From Methylorubrum salsuginis (GTDB lineage Bacteria > Pseudomonadota > Alphaproteobacteria > Rhizobiales > Beijerinckiaceae), in assembly GCF_900114375.1 (NCBI RefSeq), contig NZ_FOSV01000029.1, positions 1 to 53,039 on the forward strand: a stretch of 53,039 nt of DNA. Direction: 5' to 3'. The translations under genes and the position numbers were made by a program. The notes under the pieces are model-generated. The model was not told the origin of the DNA. It was given only the letters and a program-made list of their open reading frames with translations, and did no database searches. Shown here piece after piece: positions 1-7,485 of this stretch (position 1 is its first letter; each line of letters starts with the position of its first letter).

Positions 1-269
1 GAGGCGACGTCCGCCAGCACCTGCTTCTCCAGGGATAGATCCGCCACGAGGCGGCGCAACCGAGCATTCTCGCGCTCAAGATCCTTCATCTTCCTGGCTT
101 GATCGACCTGCAGGCCGCCGTACTCCTTGCGCCAGCGGTAATAGCTCTGCTCGGAGATCTCTGCCTCCTTGCACGCCAACGCCAAGCTCTTGCCCTGGGC
201 GGTCTGCACCTCGATCTGGCGCAGCTTCAGCACAACCTGCTCCGCGCTCGTCTTCTGACCTCGCCGCAT
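1..269 (-). CDS. IS3-family transposase OrfA (partial, C-terminus outside window)
   Basis: The product is the small helix-turn-helix subunit of an IS3-family transposase, which binds the terminal repeats and is usually fused to OrfB by programmed frameshifting. The N-terminus reads MRRGQKTSAEQVVLKLRQIE, then a helix-turn-helix with SEQSYYRWRKEYGG near residues 44-57, then a leucine-rich coiled coil (LERENARLRRLVADLSLEKQ) typical of OrfA multimerisation. The ATG is preceded by a GAAGGAG ribosome-binding site. About 89 codons are present before the window ends. The same gene is found at 52770-53039. Confidence 0.85.
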   Translation of the reverse strand, partial: MRRGQKTSAEQVVLKLRQIEVQTAQGKSLALACKEAEISEQSYYRWRKEYGGLQVDQARKMKDLERENARLRRLVADLSLEKQVLADVA

Positions 270-335
270 GTCCGACTCCTTCAGTCCTGGCTGATCCTCT
301 CAATCAGCCCGGTCCAAAGCCAGCCGGTCAGGTCA
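1..335 (-). mobile_element. IS3-family insertion sequence, left copy (partial, orfA end)
   Basis: The segment is the exact reverse complement of 52704-53038 at the other end of the window, where the match stops abruptly. The inner terminus, read on the minus strand, starts TGACCTGACCGGCTGGC, in keeping with IS3-family ends that begin TGA. The element reads outward, so only its upstream end and most of orfA are visible; orfB and the other terminal repeat lie outside. The three bases next to the terminus are gag (336-338), but a target duplication cannot be confirmed without the far end. Confidence 0.85.
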
Positions 336-564
336 GAGTCTTGGCGGCCACAACATTCTGATGGTGGTTCGCATTAGCGAGGTCCCCTGGGCGATGTCGC
401 TGCCCAGGGATGCCGGAAGCATCCGTGTCGGACTGGCACCAGATCGTTTCCAACATCGCGCATATGAGCCACTCCCAGGGTGGCCGCGGCTCGTGGGAAT
501 GGCTACGGACGCGCCCGAAGCCAACCTTGGACATGCTGGCTTTGAACTGCTGATTGGTCTCGGA
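336..564. other. Short intergenic stretch between IS copy and quinoprotein operon
   Basis: About 230 bases between the IS terminus and the stop codon of the metallo-hydrolase gene. Open frames exist on both strands (for example 328-534, minus) but none shows the third-position G/C bias of the neighbouring genes or a recognisable family. It may be a remnant of an older element or simply the downstream spacer of the operon. Nothing is called here. Confidence 0.5.
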
Positions 565-1530
565 TCAAGCTTGAGTGCATCGCGGCAGGTCGCGACGCTC
601 CAGGGCCGGCAGCAGGTGCATCACCGAGCGGGCGAACTCGTAGCGCACCACAGCGAGGCCGGTGGTCCAGTCCGGAAGCGGCTCGGCCATCAACTCGGTC
701 ACATCGAGCCCGCGGGAGAAGCCGTCGCCGATGCGTGCCTCGACCGTGTCGAGCCAGCGCCGCGTCTGATCGATGCCGCGGCGTCCGGCCTCGACCGGGC
801 CATGGCCGGGGATCAGCAGGCGGTGATCGATCTCACTGAGCGTCGTGAGCGCGCCGCGCCAGCGCTCGGGATCGGCGTCGGGGGTGGTGGCGGCGCGGTC
901 GAGGAAGACGAGGTCGCCGGGAAACAGCAGGCCGGAGGATTCCTCGAACAGGCAGAGATCCTCGCGGGTGTGGCCGGCAAGCGGCAGGATGCGGAAGCGG
1001 CGCTCGCCGATGGTCTCGACGCCCGCTTCCGCGACGCGGCCGGGCTCGGGCACGCCGGTGCCGCGCATCCAGTCGCCCGCGACCCGGTACATGCCGTTGG
1101 TAAGGTCGGTGCCGGCCCGCTTCAGGTCGCCGCGCAGAGCCGGTCCGCCGCTGACCGCGCCGGGATCGAAGGCGGTCGCGCCAAGCACGTGGTCGGCGTG
1201 GATATGGGTGAGGTAGACCTGCACCACTGGTTTGCCGGTCAGGCGCTCGGCCAGCGCCTTGAGCGCCGTGCCGTAGCGGTGCGAGGGGCCGGCATCGATC
1301 AGCACCGCGCCGTCGCTGGTGTCGAGCACGGTGATGTTGGCGATCGCCCCGCCATTGGCGCGGGTGATGGGTTCGGGAGCGCCGTAGATCGTCCAGACGC
1401 GGGGGGCGATCTCGACGGGGGCGAGGGGATAGGCGAGCGGCGCGGCCTCGGCCGGGAGCCAGGGCAGGGCGGCGGCGCAGAGCCCGAGGGCGAGGCCGGC
1501 GCGGCGGGTGAACGTGGTCTCCTGGCTCAC
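565..1530 (-). CDS. Quinoprotein relay-system metallo-beta-lactamase-fold hydrolase
   Basis: Probable periplasmic zinc hydrolase of the SoxH-like family found beside PQQ-dependent dehydrogenases. An N-terminal arginine-rich stretch and hydrophobic segment (TRRAGLALGLCAAALPWLP) looks like a Tat or Sec signal. The metal-binding motif is HIHADH (about residue 108), followed by a GHTRED motif and IPGHGPV near the C-terminus, all standard for the fold. The GTG start at 1530 overlaps the stop of the upstream SoxYZ-like gene by four bases (GTGA), which decides the start and implies translational coupling. It is the last gene of the operon. The substrate is unknown; members of this family are named by genomic association, not by assay. 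Confidence 0.82.
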   Translation of the reverse strand: MSQETTFTRRAGLALGLCAAALPWLPAEAAPLAYPLAPVEIAPRVWTIYGAPEPITRANGGAIANITVLDTSDGAVLIDAGPSHRYGTALKALAERLTGKPVVQVYLTHIHADHVLGATAFDPGAVSGGPALRGDLKRAGTDLTNGMYRVAGDWMRGTGVPEPGRVAEAGVETIGERRFRILPLAGHTREDLCLFEESSGLLFPGDLVFLDRAATTPDADPERWRGALTTLSEIDHRLLIPGHGPVEAGRRGIDQTRRWLDTVEARIGDGFSRGLDVTELMAEPLPDWTTGLAVVRYEFARSVMHLLPALERRDLPRCTQA

Positions 1531-2324
1531 AGCCGTCCCTCCTGGCCGGCGGACGCGCCTCGCGGGATCGGCACCCGCACCGTGAAGGTCGTGCCGTTGG
1601 TGTTGCGCGCGTTGAGCGTCAGGGCCTCGCCGGTCGCCGGGCGGTCCGGCAGGAGCGTCAGCGTCGGGTTGTCGGCCACCGGCTCCTGCAGGGTGAGGCG
1701 GGCCAGCACGGTGCCAGCGGCGTCGGACACGCTCAGTTCCTCGATCAGGAAGAGCGGGATGTTGGCGAGCATGCCGGTGTCCATCGGGTGGGTCATGCGC
1801 AGCCGAAGGCGAAGGCCGTCCACCTCGCTCCAGACCCGGGCGCGGGTCTCGCCGAGGCTCTTCCAATCGACCTTCTTCTCCACAACCGGCGGCACCGAGC
1901 AGCCGCCGCCTGCGGCGTCGAGATAGCGCCCACCGACATGCCAGACTTCGCCCCGGCGGACCGCGGCGCGGATCGGCGTGCCCTGCTCGATCTTCATGCG
2001 GAAGGCCACGAAGGGTTTGGCCGCCACCGGCTCCAGCCGCAGGGTCAGCGGAAATGGATTGAGGTCGGCGATGACGAGCACCTCGTCGGCGGACCCGAGC
2101 GCGCGGGCATCGACGGTCACCGGCACCTGGGTCTGATCCTCGGTGACGGGGGGCAGCACCACCTGCACCGCGTCGTCGAACACGGCGCTGCGCCCGCCAA
2201 GATAGCGCTCGGCCATGGTCGGCCAGAGCGGCGAATCGAGCGGGTCGCGGCTGCCGCTGGATCGGGCCGCCGTGCGGGCGAACGGCCGGTCGATCAGGGG
2301 CCTGAAGGGGGACAGGAAGGGCAT
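1527..2324 (-). CDS. Quinoprotein dehydrogenase-associated SoxYZ-like carrier protein
   Basis: The protein joins a SoxY-like N-terminal domain (DPLDSPLWPTMAERYLGG onward, with GGGCSVPP near residue 154) to a SoxZ-like C-terminal domain (MTHPMDTGM, NTNGTTFTVRVPI). In sulfur oxidation SoxYZ carries intermediates on a SoxY cysteine; the fused relative beside PQQ dehydrogenases is thought to do something similar, with no known cargo. The ATG at 2324 lies 14 bases after the CxxxCW gene stop. No convincing signal peptide is visible in the first 30 residues, which is odd for a protein expected in the periplasm. Codon use matches its neighbours. Confidence 0.85.
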   Translation of the reverse strand: MPFLSPFRPLIDRPFARTAARSSGSRDPLDSPLWPTMAERYLGGRSAVFDDAVQVVLPPVTEDQTQVPVTVDARALGSADEVLVIADLNPFPLTLRLEPVAAKPFVAFRMKIEQGTPIRAAVRRGEVWHVGGRYLDAAGGGCSVPPVVEKKVDWKSLGETRARVWSEVDGLRLRLRMTHPMDTGMLANIPLFLIEELSVSDAAGTVLARLTLQEPVADNPTLTLLPDRPATGEALTLNARNTNGTTFTVRVPIPRGASAGQEGRL

Positions 2325-2338
2325 CGCGGGGCCTCGGC

Positions 2339-2923
2339 TCAGCGGTCTTCGAGGGTCGGCATGGTGGGCGGAACGGGCGGTGGGACGGCCTCGACCAGCG
2401 GGCGCTCGGCCTCCGTCCAGCCGTCGGTGCCGTCGGCGAACCAGTAGAGGCGGGTGTAGCCCAGCGCGGCGGCGCGCTTGACCGCGTTCCACGACATCCA
2501 GCAATCGGCGAGGCAGAAGAACACGATCGCGCGCGCCCAGTCGCCCCCCGTGAGCCTAGCGAGATGACGGGCGAAGTAGGCGGCGAGCCGCGGTTCGAGC
2601 TGGCCGCGGCCGGTCTCGGGCAGCCACGTCGCGCCGGGAATGGTCTCGCGGCGATCGACGAGGCGCCACGCGCCGGTGGCCGGATCGGTGCCGCCGCGCT
2701 GGGGCATGGTGTCGATCAGCACCGCGCCCTCGTCCCGCAGGCGGTCGAGGGCGGGAAGATCGATCCGCGTCCCGCCCTCGACCGGGCGAGTCACCGGGGC
2801 GCGGTAGTTCTGCACCCGGTAGCCGGTGGCCTCGTCGCTGTCGAAGTCGGACGCCGGATCGGCCCGGGCGGCGCCCGCGAGGACGGCGAGAGCGAAGGCT
2901 GCGGCGAGGGCGGCGCGCCTCAT
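2339..2923 (-). CDS. PQQ-dependent catabolism-associated CxxxCW motif protein (rhodanese-like)
   Basis: A 194-residue exported protein with a clear signal peptide (MRRAALAAAFALAVLAGAARA) and the family signature CLADCWMSWN in a rhodanese-like context (IVFF before it, AAALGY after it). Relatives occur almost only next to PQQ-dependent dehydrogenases, SoxYZ-like carriers and metallo-hydrolases. The pair of cysteines may take part in sulfur or thiol relay, which is inference. The ATG overlaps the stop of the cytochrome b561 gene by four bases (ATGA). Confidence 0.87.
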   Translation of the reverse strand: MRRAALAAAFALAVLAGAARADPASDFDSDEATGYRVQNYRAPVTRPVEGGTRIDLPALDRLRDEGAVLIDTMPQRGGTDPATGAWRLVDRRETIPGATWLPETGRGQLEPRLAAYFARHLARLTGGDWARAIVFFCLADCWMSWNAVKRAAALGYTRLYWFADGTDGWTEAERPLVEAVPPPVPPTMPTLEDR

Positions 2924-3477
2924 CGCCCGCTCCTCCGGGTGAGGCCGAGGATGCGGGTGAGCGTGGCGTCGCGGTCGATCCAGTGGTGCTTGAGGGCCGC
3001 CGCCACGTGGAGCGCGAGCGCCGCGCTCAAAAGGAGCGCCAGCCCGTCGTGGAGGTTGGAGGCGACGGCGTAGAGCGTCTCGTGCTTGGCCTCGAACAGC
3101 TTCGGGATCAGCGGCAGCCCGAACACCGAGACCGGCCGGGCATAGGCGAGCGAGCGCAGGATGCCGGAGAGCGGCATCAGCAGCGTCGCCGCGATGAGGA
3201 AGACGTGGAGGAGAATCGCGCCGCGCCGCTCCCAGGGCGCGTGCGGCCCGGCGGGCACGGGAAAACCCTCGCGCATCCGCCACGCCACGCGGGCGAGCGC
3301 GGCGGCGAAGACGATGACGCCGACGGATTTGTGAATCTGGACGAGCGCGGTCTTGTCCGGCCCGCCCGGCACGGTGCGCAGCCAGAAGCCGAAGGCGAGC
3401 AGCCCGAGCACGCCCGCGCCGACGCCCCAATGCAGGCCGAGCGAGAGGCGGCCGGGCCAGGGCGCGGGGGCCGTCAT
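2920..3477 (-). CDS. Cytochrome b561 family protein
   Basis: A 185-residue membrane protein with four predicted hydrophobic segments and histidines placed as in di-heme cytochrome b561 (HWG near residue 16, IHKSVG near 48, the LLHVFLI and LHVAAALKHHW helices). Such proteins pass electrons between periplasmic carriers and the quinone pool. In this operon it could connect the dehydrogenase or its relay proteins to the respiratory chain, which is inference from position. The start ATG overlaps the preceding gene by four bases, and its own stop overlaps the CxxxCW gene start. Confidence 0.85.
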   Translation of the reverse strand: MTAPAPWPGRLSLGLHWGVGAGVLGLLAFGFWLRTVPGGPDKTALVQIHKSVGVIVFAAALARVAWRMREGFPVPAGPHAPWERRGAILLHVFLIAATLLMPLSGILRSLAYARPVSVFGLPLIPKLFEAKHETLYAVASNLHDGLALLLSAALALHVAAALKHHWIDRDATLTRILGLTRRSGR

Positions 3478-3800
3478 CGCGCGAGCAGCCTCAGGTGGGG
3501 GAACTCGCGCTTGGCGGTGAGCAGGGTGCAGTCGCGCTCGTCCTCCGTGTCGGGGCAGACGATCTCGACCCCGTCGGGATAGTGGCTGACGTTCTCGCAG
3601 GTCGCGAGGAAGCGCTCGCGCAGGCGCGGATCGTCGGCGATCCGGGCGATGTCGAGCCCGGTCACCGTGCACTCCGTCTTCAGCATCAGCATGCGCCGGA
3701 TCTGGTATTCCTTGACCTCGGCGCGCGCGGGCGCGGGCAGGAGCAGTCCTCCCGCCAGCGCGAGCGCCGAGGCCGAATGCGCGAGCATCCGCGCGATCAA
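3474..3800 (-). CDS. Small exported protein of unknown function in quinoprotein operon
   Basis: 108 residues with a signal peptide ending near PAPARA. The mature part is about 80 residues with four cysteines (in KTECTV, ATCENV, EIVCPD and RDCTLL), so two disulfides are plausible. No family is recognised. It is coupled to both neighbours by ATGA overlaps (3797-3800 upstream, 3474-3477 downstream), so it is made with the cytochromes. An internal ATG at 3788 is a possible alternative start, but the overlap and the positive N-terminus favour 3800. Confidence 0.75.
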   Translation of the reverse strand: MIARMLAHSASALALAGGLLLPAPARAEVKEYQIRRMLMLKTECTVTGLDIARIADDPRLRERFLATCENVSHYPDGVEIVCPDTEDERDCTLLTAKREFPHLRLLAR

Positions 3801-4258
3801 TTGATCTTGGCCGCGATGGCCGGGTCCTTGTCGGCCTCGCTTTCGATGTAGGTGCGGATCGCCCAGATCGCCTCCTGGCTCAGGATGTCGGCGAAGGGGG
3901 GCATGCGGTAGCGGCCGTCGCGCTGAGCGCCGCCGCGCACGCGGGTCAGGAAGTAGATGTCGGAGGCTTCGGTCTTGTCGAGTTCGCGCAGGTCCGGGGC
4001 CATGCCGCCGGACTTGGCGTCGATGCCGTGGCAGCGGGCGCAGTTCTTGTTGTAGCCGGACGCGCCGATCTCGACCGCCTTGGCATTGCCGACATAGGGG
4101 TTCTTGTCGCGGTCGTTTTCGCCGAGCGGCTCCAGGCCGGTTGTGTCGATGGCCGAGGGGGCGCCGTCGCCGTGGGCGTGGACGAGGGCGGTCGTGGCGA
4201 GGGCGAGCGGGATCGCGAGCGGAAGGGCGAGGGCGGCGGCCCGGAGCGTGCGGATCAT
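3797..4258 (-). CDS. c-type cytochrome, cytochrome c550 PedF-like
   Basis: A 153-residue exported cytochrome c: signal peptide (MIRTLRAAALALPLAIPLAL), a single heme-binding motif CARCH at about residue 74, and a C-terminal methionine motif YRMPPF that would supply the axial ligand. It resembles the PedF/ExaB-type acceptors that take electrons from PQQ alcohol dehydrogenases, and gene order supports that. The family assignment is from motif, length and context; a lanthanide-type XoxG partner is less likely given the dehydrogenase next to it. The ATG was chosen because the signal peptide begins there. Confidence 0.82.
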   Translation of the reverse strand: MIRTLRAAALALPLAIPLALATTALVHAHGDGAPSAIDTTGLEPLGENDRDKNPYVGNAKAVEIGASGYNKNCARCHGIDAKSGGMAPDLRELDKTEASDIYFLTRVRGGAQRDGRYRMPPFADILSQEAIWAIRTYIESEADKDPAIAAKIN

Positions 4259-4319
4259 AGGCTGTGCCTTTTCTTCTCGGAGGGGAATGCGTCGTGACGG
4301 ACGGAGGGGCGGGCGCGGC

Positions 4320-4742
4320 TCACGGGGCCGGGTCCACCCAGATGCGCCACGTCTCCGACCCGCTGACCTGCAGCGAATAGGTTCCAGGCGTGTCGATGCG
4401 GTGGGTGGCGCTGCCGCCGCCGCCGATGTGCAGGTTCTGGACGATGCCGCCGGCCGCATCCTTGAGGTACAGGACGAAGATCGGGCCATCGCTCTCGTAG
4501 CGCAGCAGCGTCGGCGCCGTGATCTCGAACGGGTCGGTCTGCGCAGTTAGACGGCCGTGGAATCGGGGCGGCGCGAGCTGTGCGGCGAGCCGGTCGTAGC
4601 AGGCCAGCCGCTCGCCCTTGTCCTCGGCGGCGCGGCACTTGGCGAAGGCGGCGCGCATCCCGGCTTCCGCTTCGCCCGCGGCGAGCGCCGGAAGCGAGAG
4701 CATCGTGCCGAGCATTGCCAGCGCCATCGGCCGCGCCGTCAC
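4320..4742 (-). CDS. Exported protein of unknown function in quinoprotein operon
   Basis: About 140 residues. The GTG at 4742 overlaps the stop of the pentapeptide gene by four bases (GTGA); an in-frame ATG at 4727 would shorten it by five codons. The N-terminus (ALAMLGTMLSLPALAAGEAEA) is a signal peptide. Next comes KCRAAEDKGERLACYDRLA, a two-cysteine helical segment seen at the start of many small envelope proteins, followed by a beta-rich domain with YESDGPIFVLYLKD and GTYSLQVSGSETWRIWVDP. The C-terminal part looks like a small carbohydrate-binding-like or beta-sandwich fold, but no family is recognised. Its stop is 61 bases from the cytochrome c start. Confidence 0.75.
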   Translation of the reverse strand: MTARPMALAMLGTMLSLPALAAGEAEAGMRAAFAKCRAAEDKGERLACYDRLAAQLAPPRFHGRLTAQTDPFEITAPTLLRYESDGPIFVLYLKDAAGGIVQNLHIGGGGSATHRIDTPGTYSLQVSGSETWRIWVDPAP

Positions 4743-5428
4743 TTGCCCGCCTGCGGTTCGTCCTCGTGCTTCGGGGCGGTGGCGGCTGGGTAGGCCTCCC
4801 AGACGGGCTTGTCGGTCTGCCAGTGGACCGGGCAGCCCTTGCAATCCTGCATCCAGGCATCCTGGAAGATCGCGAAGCGGATCTTGGCGCCGTCCATCAC
4901 CGCGCCGGTGAGATTCACCTCGTAGAACTTCGCTTCCTGCAGGTCGGTGTCGATGAAGCGGGCGCCGACGAACTGGGCGCGCTTGGCCTGGACCATTTCG
5001 AGGTCGGCCACCGTGAAGTCGCCGCCGCTGAAATCGCCGCCGACGATGCGGGCATGGTCGAGATTGGCCCCGACGAAGCGGGCGTCCTTCGCCTTCACGC
5101 CCTGCATGAAAGCGATCTGGAGCTGGGCCCCGCTGAGATTGGCCTTTTCCAGGATGGCGCCGCGCAGGTTCGCTCCGCGCAGGTCGGCGCGGGCGAGGTT
5201 GGCGCCGGTGAGGTCGGCCCCGCCGAGGTCGGCGTTCTTCAGGTCGGCATGGCGCAGGTCCGCGCCCGCGCATTTCGCACCGGGGGCGATGGTGCAGCCG
5301 CCGACCACCCAGGGGTCGGGCCGCTCCTCGCGATTAAGGACCACCGTCTGGGCCGCCGCCGGCAGGGCGTATGCGAAAAGGCCGGCGATCAGGAGGGCGC
5401 GCCGGGCGCCGCAGGTCCGGGCCGACAT
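4739..5428 (-). CDS. Exported pentapeptide-repeat protein
   Basis: 229 residues with a signal peptide ending near ALPAAAQ and about twenty tandem A(D/N)Lxx-type pentapeptides (ADLRHADLKNADLGGADLTG and onward to about residue 165), which fold as a right-handed quadrilateral beta-helix. The C-terminal tail holds two cysteines in DCKGCPVHW, a CxxC motif that could bind metal or heme-linked thiol. Most described pentapeptide proteins are cytoplasmic or on membranes; an exported one inside a PQQ dehydrogenase operon is unusual. It is the first gene after the dehydrogenase and is translationally coupled to the gene that follows. Its role is not known. Confidence 0.85.
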   Translation of the reverse strand: MSARTCGARRALLIAGLFAYALPAAAQTVVLNREERPDPWVVGGCTIAPGAKCAGADLRHADLKNADLGGADLTGANLARADLRGANLRGAILEKANLSGAQLQIAFMQGVKAKDARFVGANLDHARIVGGDFSGGDFTVADLEMVQAKRAQFVGARFIDTDLQEAKFYEVNLTGAVMDGAKIRFAIFQDAWMQDCKGCPVHWQTDKPVWEAYPAATAPKHEDEPQAGK

Positions 5429-5508
5429 CGGGTCAGCTCCTTTTTCGGGATTCTCTCGGATGTCTCGGCAACGGGCCGGCGCGTCGCGGCGCCAGCCCGG
5501 CCGTGGCG

Positions 5509-5536
5509 GCGGGAGGATCGAAAAAGACCCTCCCGC
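5509..5536 (-). terminator. Hairpin between dehydrogenase and downstream operon genes
   Basis: A perfect 8-bp stem, GCGGGAGG (5509-5516) pairing with CCTCCCGC (5529-5536), with a 12-base loop, sits just after the dehydrogenase stop. There is no U-run after the stem on the minus strand. It could be a partial terminator or an mRNA-stabilising element that sets the dehydrogenase apart from the lower-abundance downstream genes. Confidence 0.4.
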
Positions 5537-5544
5537 GGGTCGGA

Positions 5545-7485
5545 TCACTGCGCCGAGGCGGTGTCGGTCGGCAGCTCGAACACCCAGAACGAGCCGCCCT
5601 GCGAGACGAGCTTGGTCTGGTCGGCCATGTCGCCGCCCCACAGCGGCACCGCGCCGCCGTAGCCCGAGGAGATGCCGATGTACTGCTTGCCGTCCATTTC
5701 CCAGGTGCTCGGCACCGAGACCACGCCCGAGCCTGTCTGGAACGCCCAGAGCTGCTTGCCGGTCTTGGCGTCGAAGGCCTTCACGAAGCCGTCCGAGGTG
5801 CCGGTGAAGACGAGCCCGCCCTTGGTCGTCATGGTGCCGGCCCAGAGCGGCATCGCTTCCAGGTGCTCCCAGACGATCTTGCCGGTCTTCGGGTCGAGGG
5901 CGCGCAGCGCGCCGACATGGGTGTCGAACTTGCGCTGGATGCGGAAGCCCTGGCCGAGATAGGCCGATCCTGCCTTGTAGGTGACGTTCTCGGTCCAGTA
6001 ATCCTCGGTCCAGTCGTTCGACGGGATGTAGAACAGCCCCGTCTGCTGCGAGTAGGACATCGGGTTCCAGTTCTTGCCGCCGAGGAAGTTCGGCGTCACC
6101 TTGATCGACTTGCCCTTGGACTGGCCCTCCTCCGGGGCCGGCGGGCGCTGGCCCTCGACCTCGATCGGACGACCGGTCTTCAGGTCCCAGCCGGTGGCCC
6201 AGGTGATGTCCTTCACGAAGGGATAGGCGGCGACCAAGGCGGTCTGCTTGCTGATCTGGCCGTCACGCGCCGTGAGCTTGTCGGTGTCGGTGAGGAAGAA
6301 GAAGCCGTTGCGGTCGGCATGCGCGCCGAGGCGCATGGTCTTGCCGTCCTTCTCCATGTCGAACAGGATGACCTCGTTGTTGCCCGAGTAATCCCACGCA
6401 TCGTTCGGGGTGTGCTGGAAGAAGCCCACCGGCTCGCCGTTCGACGGGTCGATGTAGATCTGGCCCGAGGTGTAGAGGCTGTCGTAGGGCTTCCAGTCGC
6501 CGCCGGGGCCGGAGCGGTAATGGTGGTTCCACGGGGCCGGGTTGCCGGTGCCGATGACGAAGGTGTTGGTCTTCTCGTCGTAGACACCGGTCTGCCAGGG
6601 GGCGCCGCCGCCGTGGTTCCACGCCTCGACCTTCTTGCCGTCCTTGTCGTTGGGCCAGGACGGCGCCTTGGCGTCGCCGGTCGGGGTCGAGTCCTTGCCG
6701 TTGAGGCGGCCCATATGGCCCTCGACCAGGGGCCGCATCCAGATCTCCTCGCCGGTCTCGGGATCGCGGCCGTAGAGCTTGCCCTGCGCGCCGAACTCGT
6801 CGCCCGAGTTGCCGTGGATCAGGACGACCTTGCCGGTCTTCTTGTCCTTGATGATGTTCGGCGCGCCCGTATAGGCGTAGCCGGCGGCGTGGTCGTCGAA
6901 CTTCTTGCTCCAGACGACCTTACCGGTCTTGGCGTCCAGCGCGTACATCGAGGCGTCGAGCGCGCCGAAATAGATCTTGCCGTTGTAGATCGCCGCACCC
7001 CGGCTCACCACGTCGCAGCAGGGGCGGATGTCGTCGGGCAGGCGGGCCGAGAACGACCACATCTTCTTGCCGGTTTTGGCGTCGAGCGCGAAGATGCGCG
7101 AGTAGGAGGCGGTGATGTAGATCACGCCGTCATGCACCAGCGCCTGGCCTTCCTGGCCGCGCTGCTTCTCGTCGCCGAAGGAGAACGACCAGCGCGGCTT
7201 CAACAGGCTGACGTTCTTGGTGTTGATCTTGTCGAGCCCCGAATAGCGCTGAGCCTTGATGCCCATGCCGTACATGAGCACGTCCTTGTCGGTGTTCTGG
7301 TCGTTGAGGATGTCCTCCCAGGTCACCGCGGCGCCGGTCGAGGCCTTCTCAGCCTTGGGGGCATCCTTGGTCTCCGTTTTCTGGGCCGAGGCGGGCGCCG
7401 CCATAAGCAGGCCGGACAGGATCAGCGACGAAGCGGTGGCGAGCATCAGCGTGCGGGGGCCGTGCCCCGCTGTCTTCCTGGCCAT
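5545..7485 (-). CDS. PQQ-dependent methanol/ethanol-type dehydrogenase (calcium-type residue)
   Basis: A 646-residue periplasmic quinoprotein alcohol dehydrogenase with a signal peptide ending near PASAQ and repeated W-docking motifs (for example ALDAKTGKKMWSFSA). The vicinal disulfide C156-C157, metal ligands E230 (GDEFG) and N315 (GTGNPAPWN) and catalytic D365 (NDAWDYSGNN) are all visible. Lanthanide enzymes (XoxF, ExaF, PedH) carry Asp two residues after the catalytic Asp; here that residue is S367, as in calcium-type PedE/ExaA. The motif SGNNEVILFD also resembles ethanol rather than methanol dehydrogenases. A PQQ alcohol dehydrogenase using calcium is therefore predicted; substrate range is inferred. 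The ATG follows a GAGAGAC ribosome-binding site. It heads the minus-strand operon. Confidence 0.93.
   Translation of the reverse strand: MARKTAGHGPRTLMLATASSLILSGLLMAAPASAQKTETKDAPKAEKASTGAAVTWEDILNDQNTDKDVLMYGMGIKAQRYSGLDKINTKNVSLLKPRWSFSFGDEKQRGQEGQALVHDGVIYITASYSRIFALDAKTGKKMWSFSARLPDDIRPCCDVVSRGAAIYNGKIYFGALDASMYALDAKTGKVVWSKKFDDHAAGYAYTGAPNIIKDKKTGKVVLIHGNSGDEFGAQGKLYGRDPETGEEIWMRPLVEGHMGRLNGKDSTPTGDAKAPSWPNDKDGKKVEAWNHGGGAPWQTGVYDEKTNTFVIGTGNPAPWNHHYRSGPGGDWKPYDSLYTSGQIYIDPSNGEPVGFFQHTPNDAWDYSGNNEVILFDMEKDGKTMRLGAHADRNGFFFLTDTDKLTARDGQISKQTALVAAYPFVKDITWATGWDLKTGRPIEVEGQRPPAPEEGQSKGKSIKVTPNFLGGKNWNPMSYSQQTGLFYIPSNDWTEDYWTENVTYKAGSAYLGQGFRIQRKFDTHVGALRALDPKTGKIVWEHLEAMPLWAGTMTTKGGLVFTGTSDGFVKAFDAKTGKQLWAFQTGSGVVSVPSTWEMDGKQYIGISSGYGGAVPLWGGDMADQTKLVSQGGSFWVFELPTDTASAQ

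Noticed and set aside
328..534. Open frame next to the left IS copy as a transposase remnant
   Set aside because: No recognised motif and no coding bias; left as an unassigned spacer.
361..1926. Long plus-strand open frame opposite the metallo-hydrolase and SoxYZ-like genes
   Set aside because: High-GC shadow: its codon bias is that of the opposite strand and it matches no family, while the minus-strand reading gives complete domains.
5545..7485. Lanthanide-dependent ExaF/XoxF assignment for the dehydrogenase
   Set aside because: The residue two after the catalytic Asp is Ser, not Asp.
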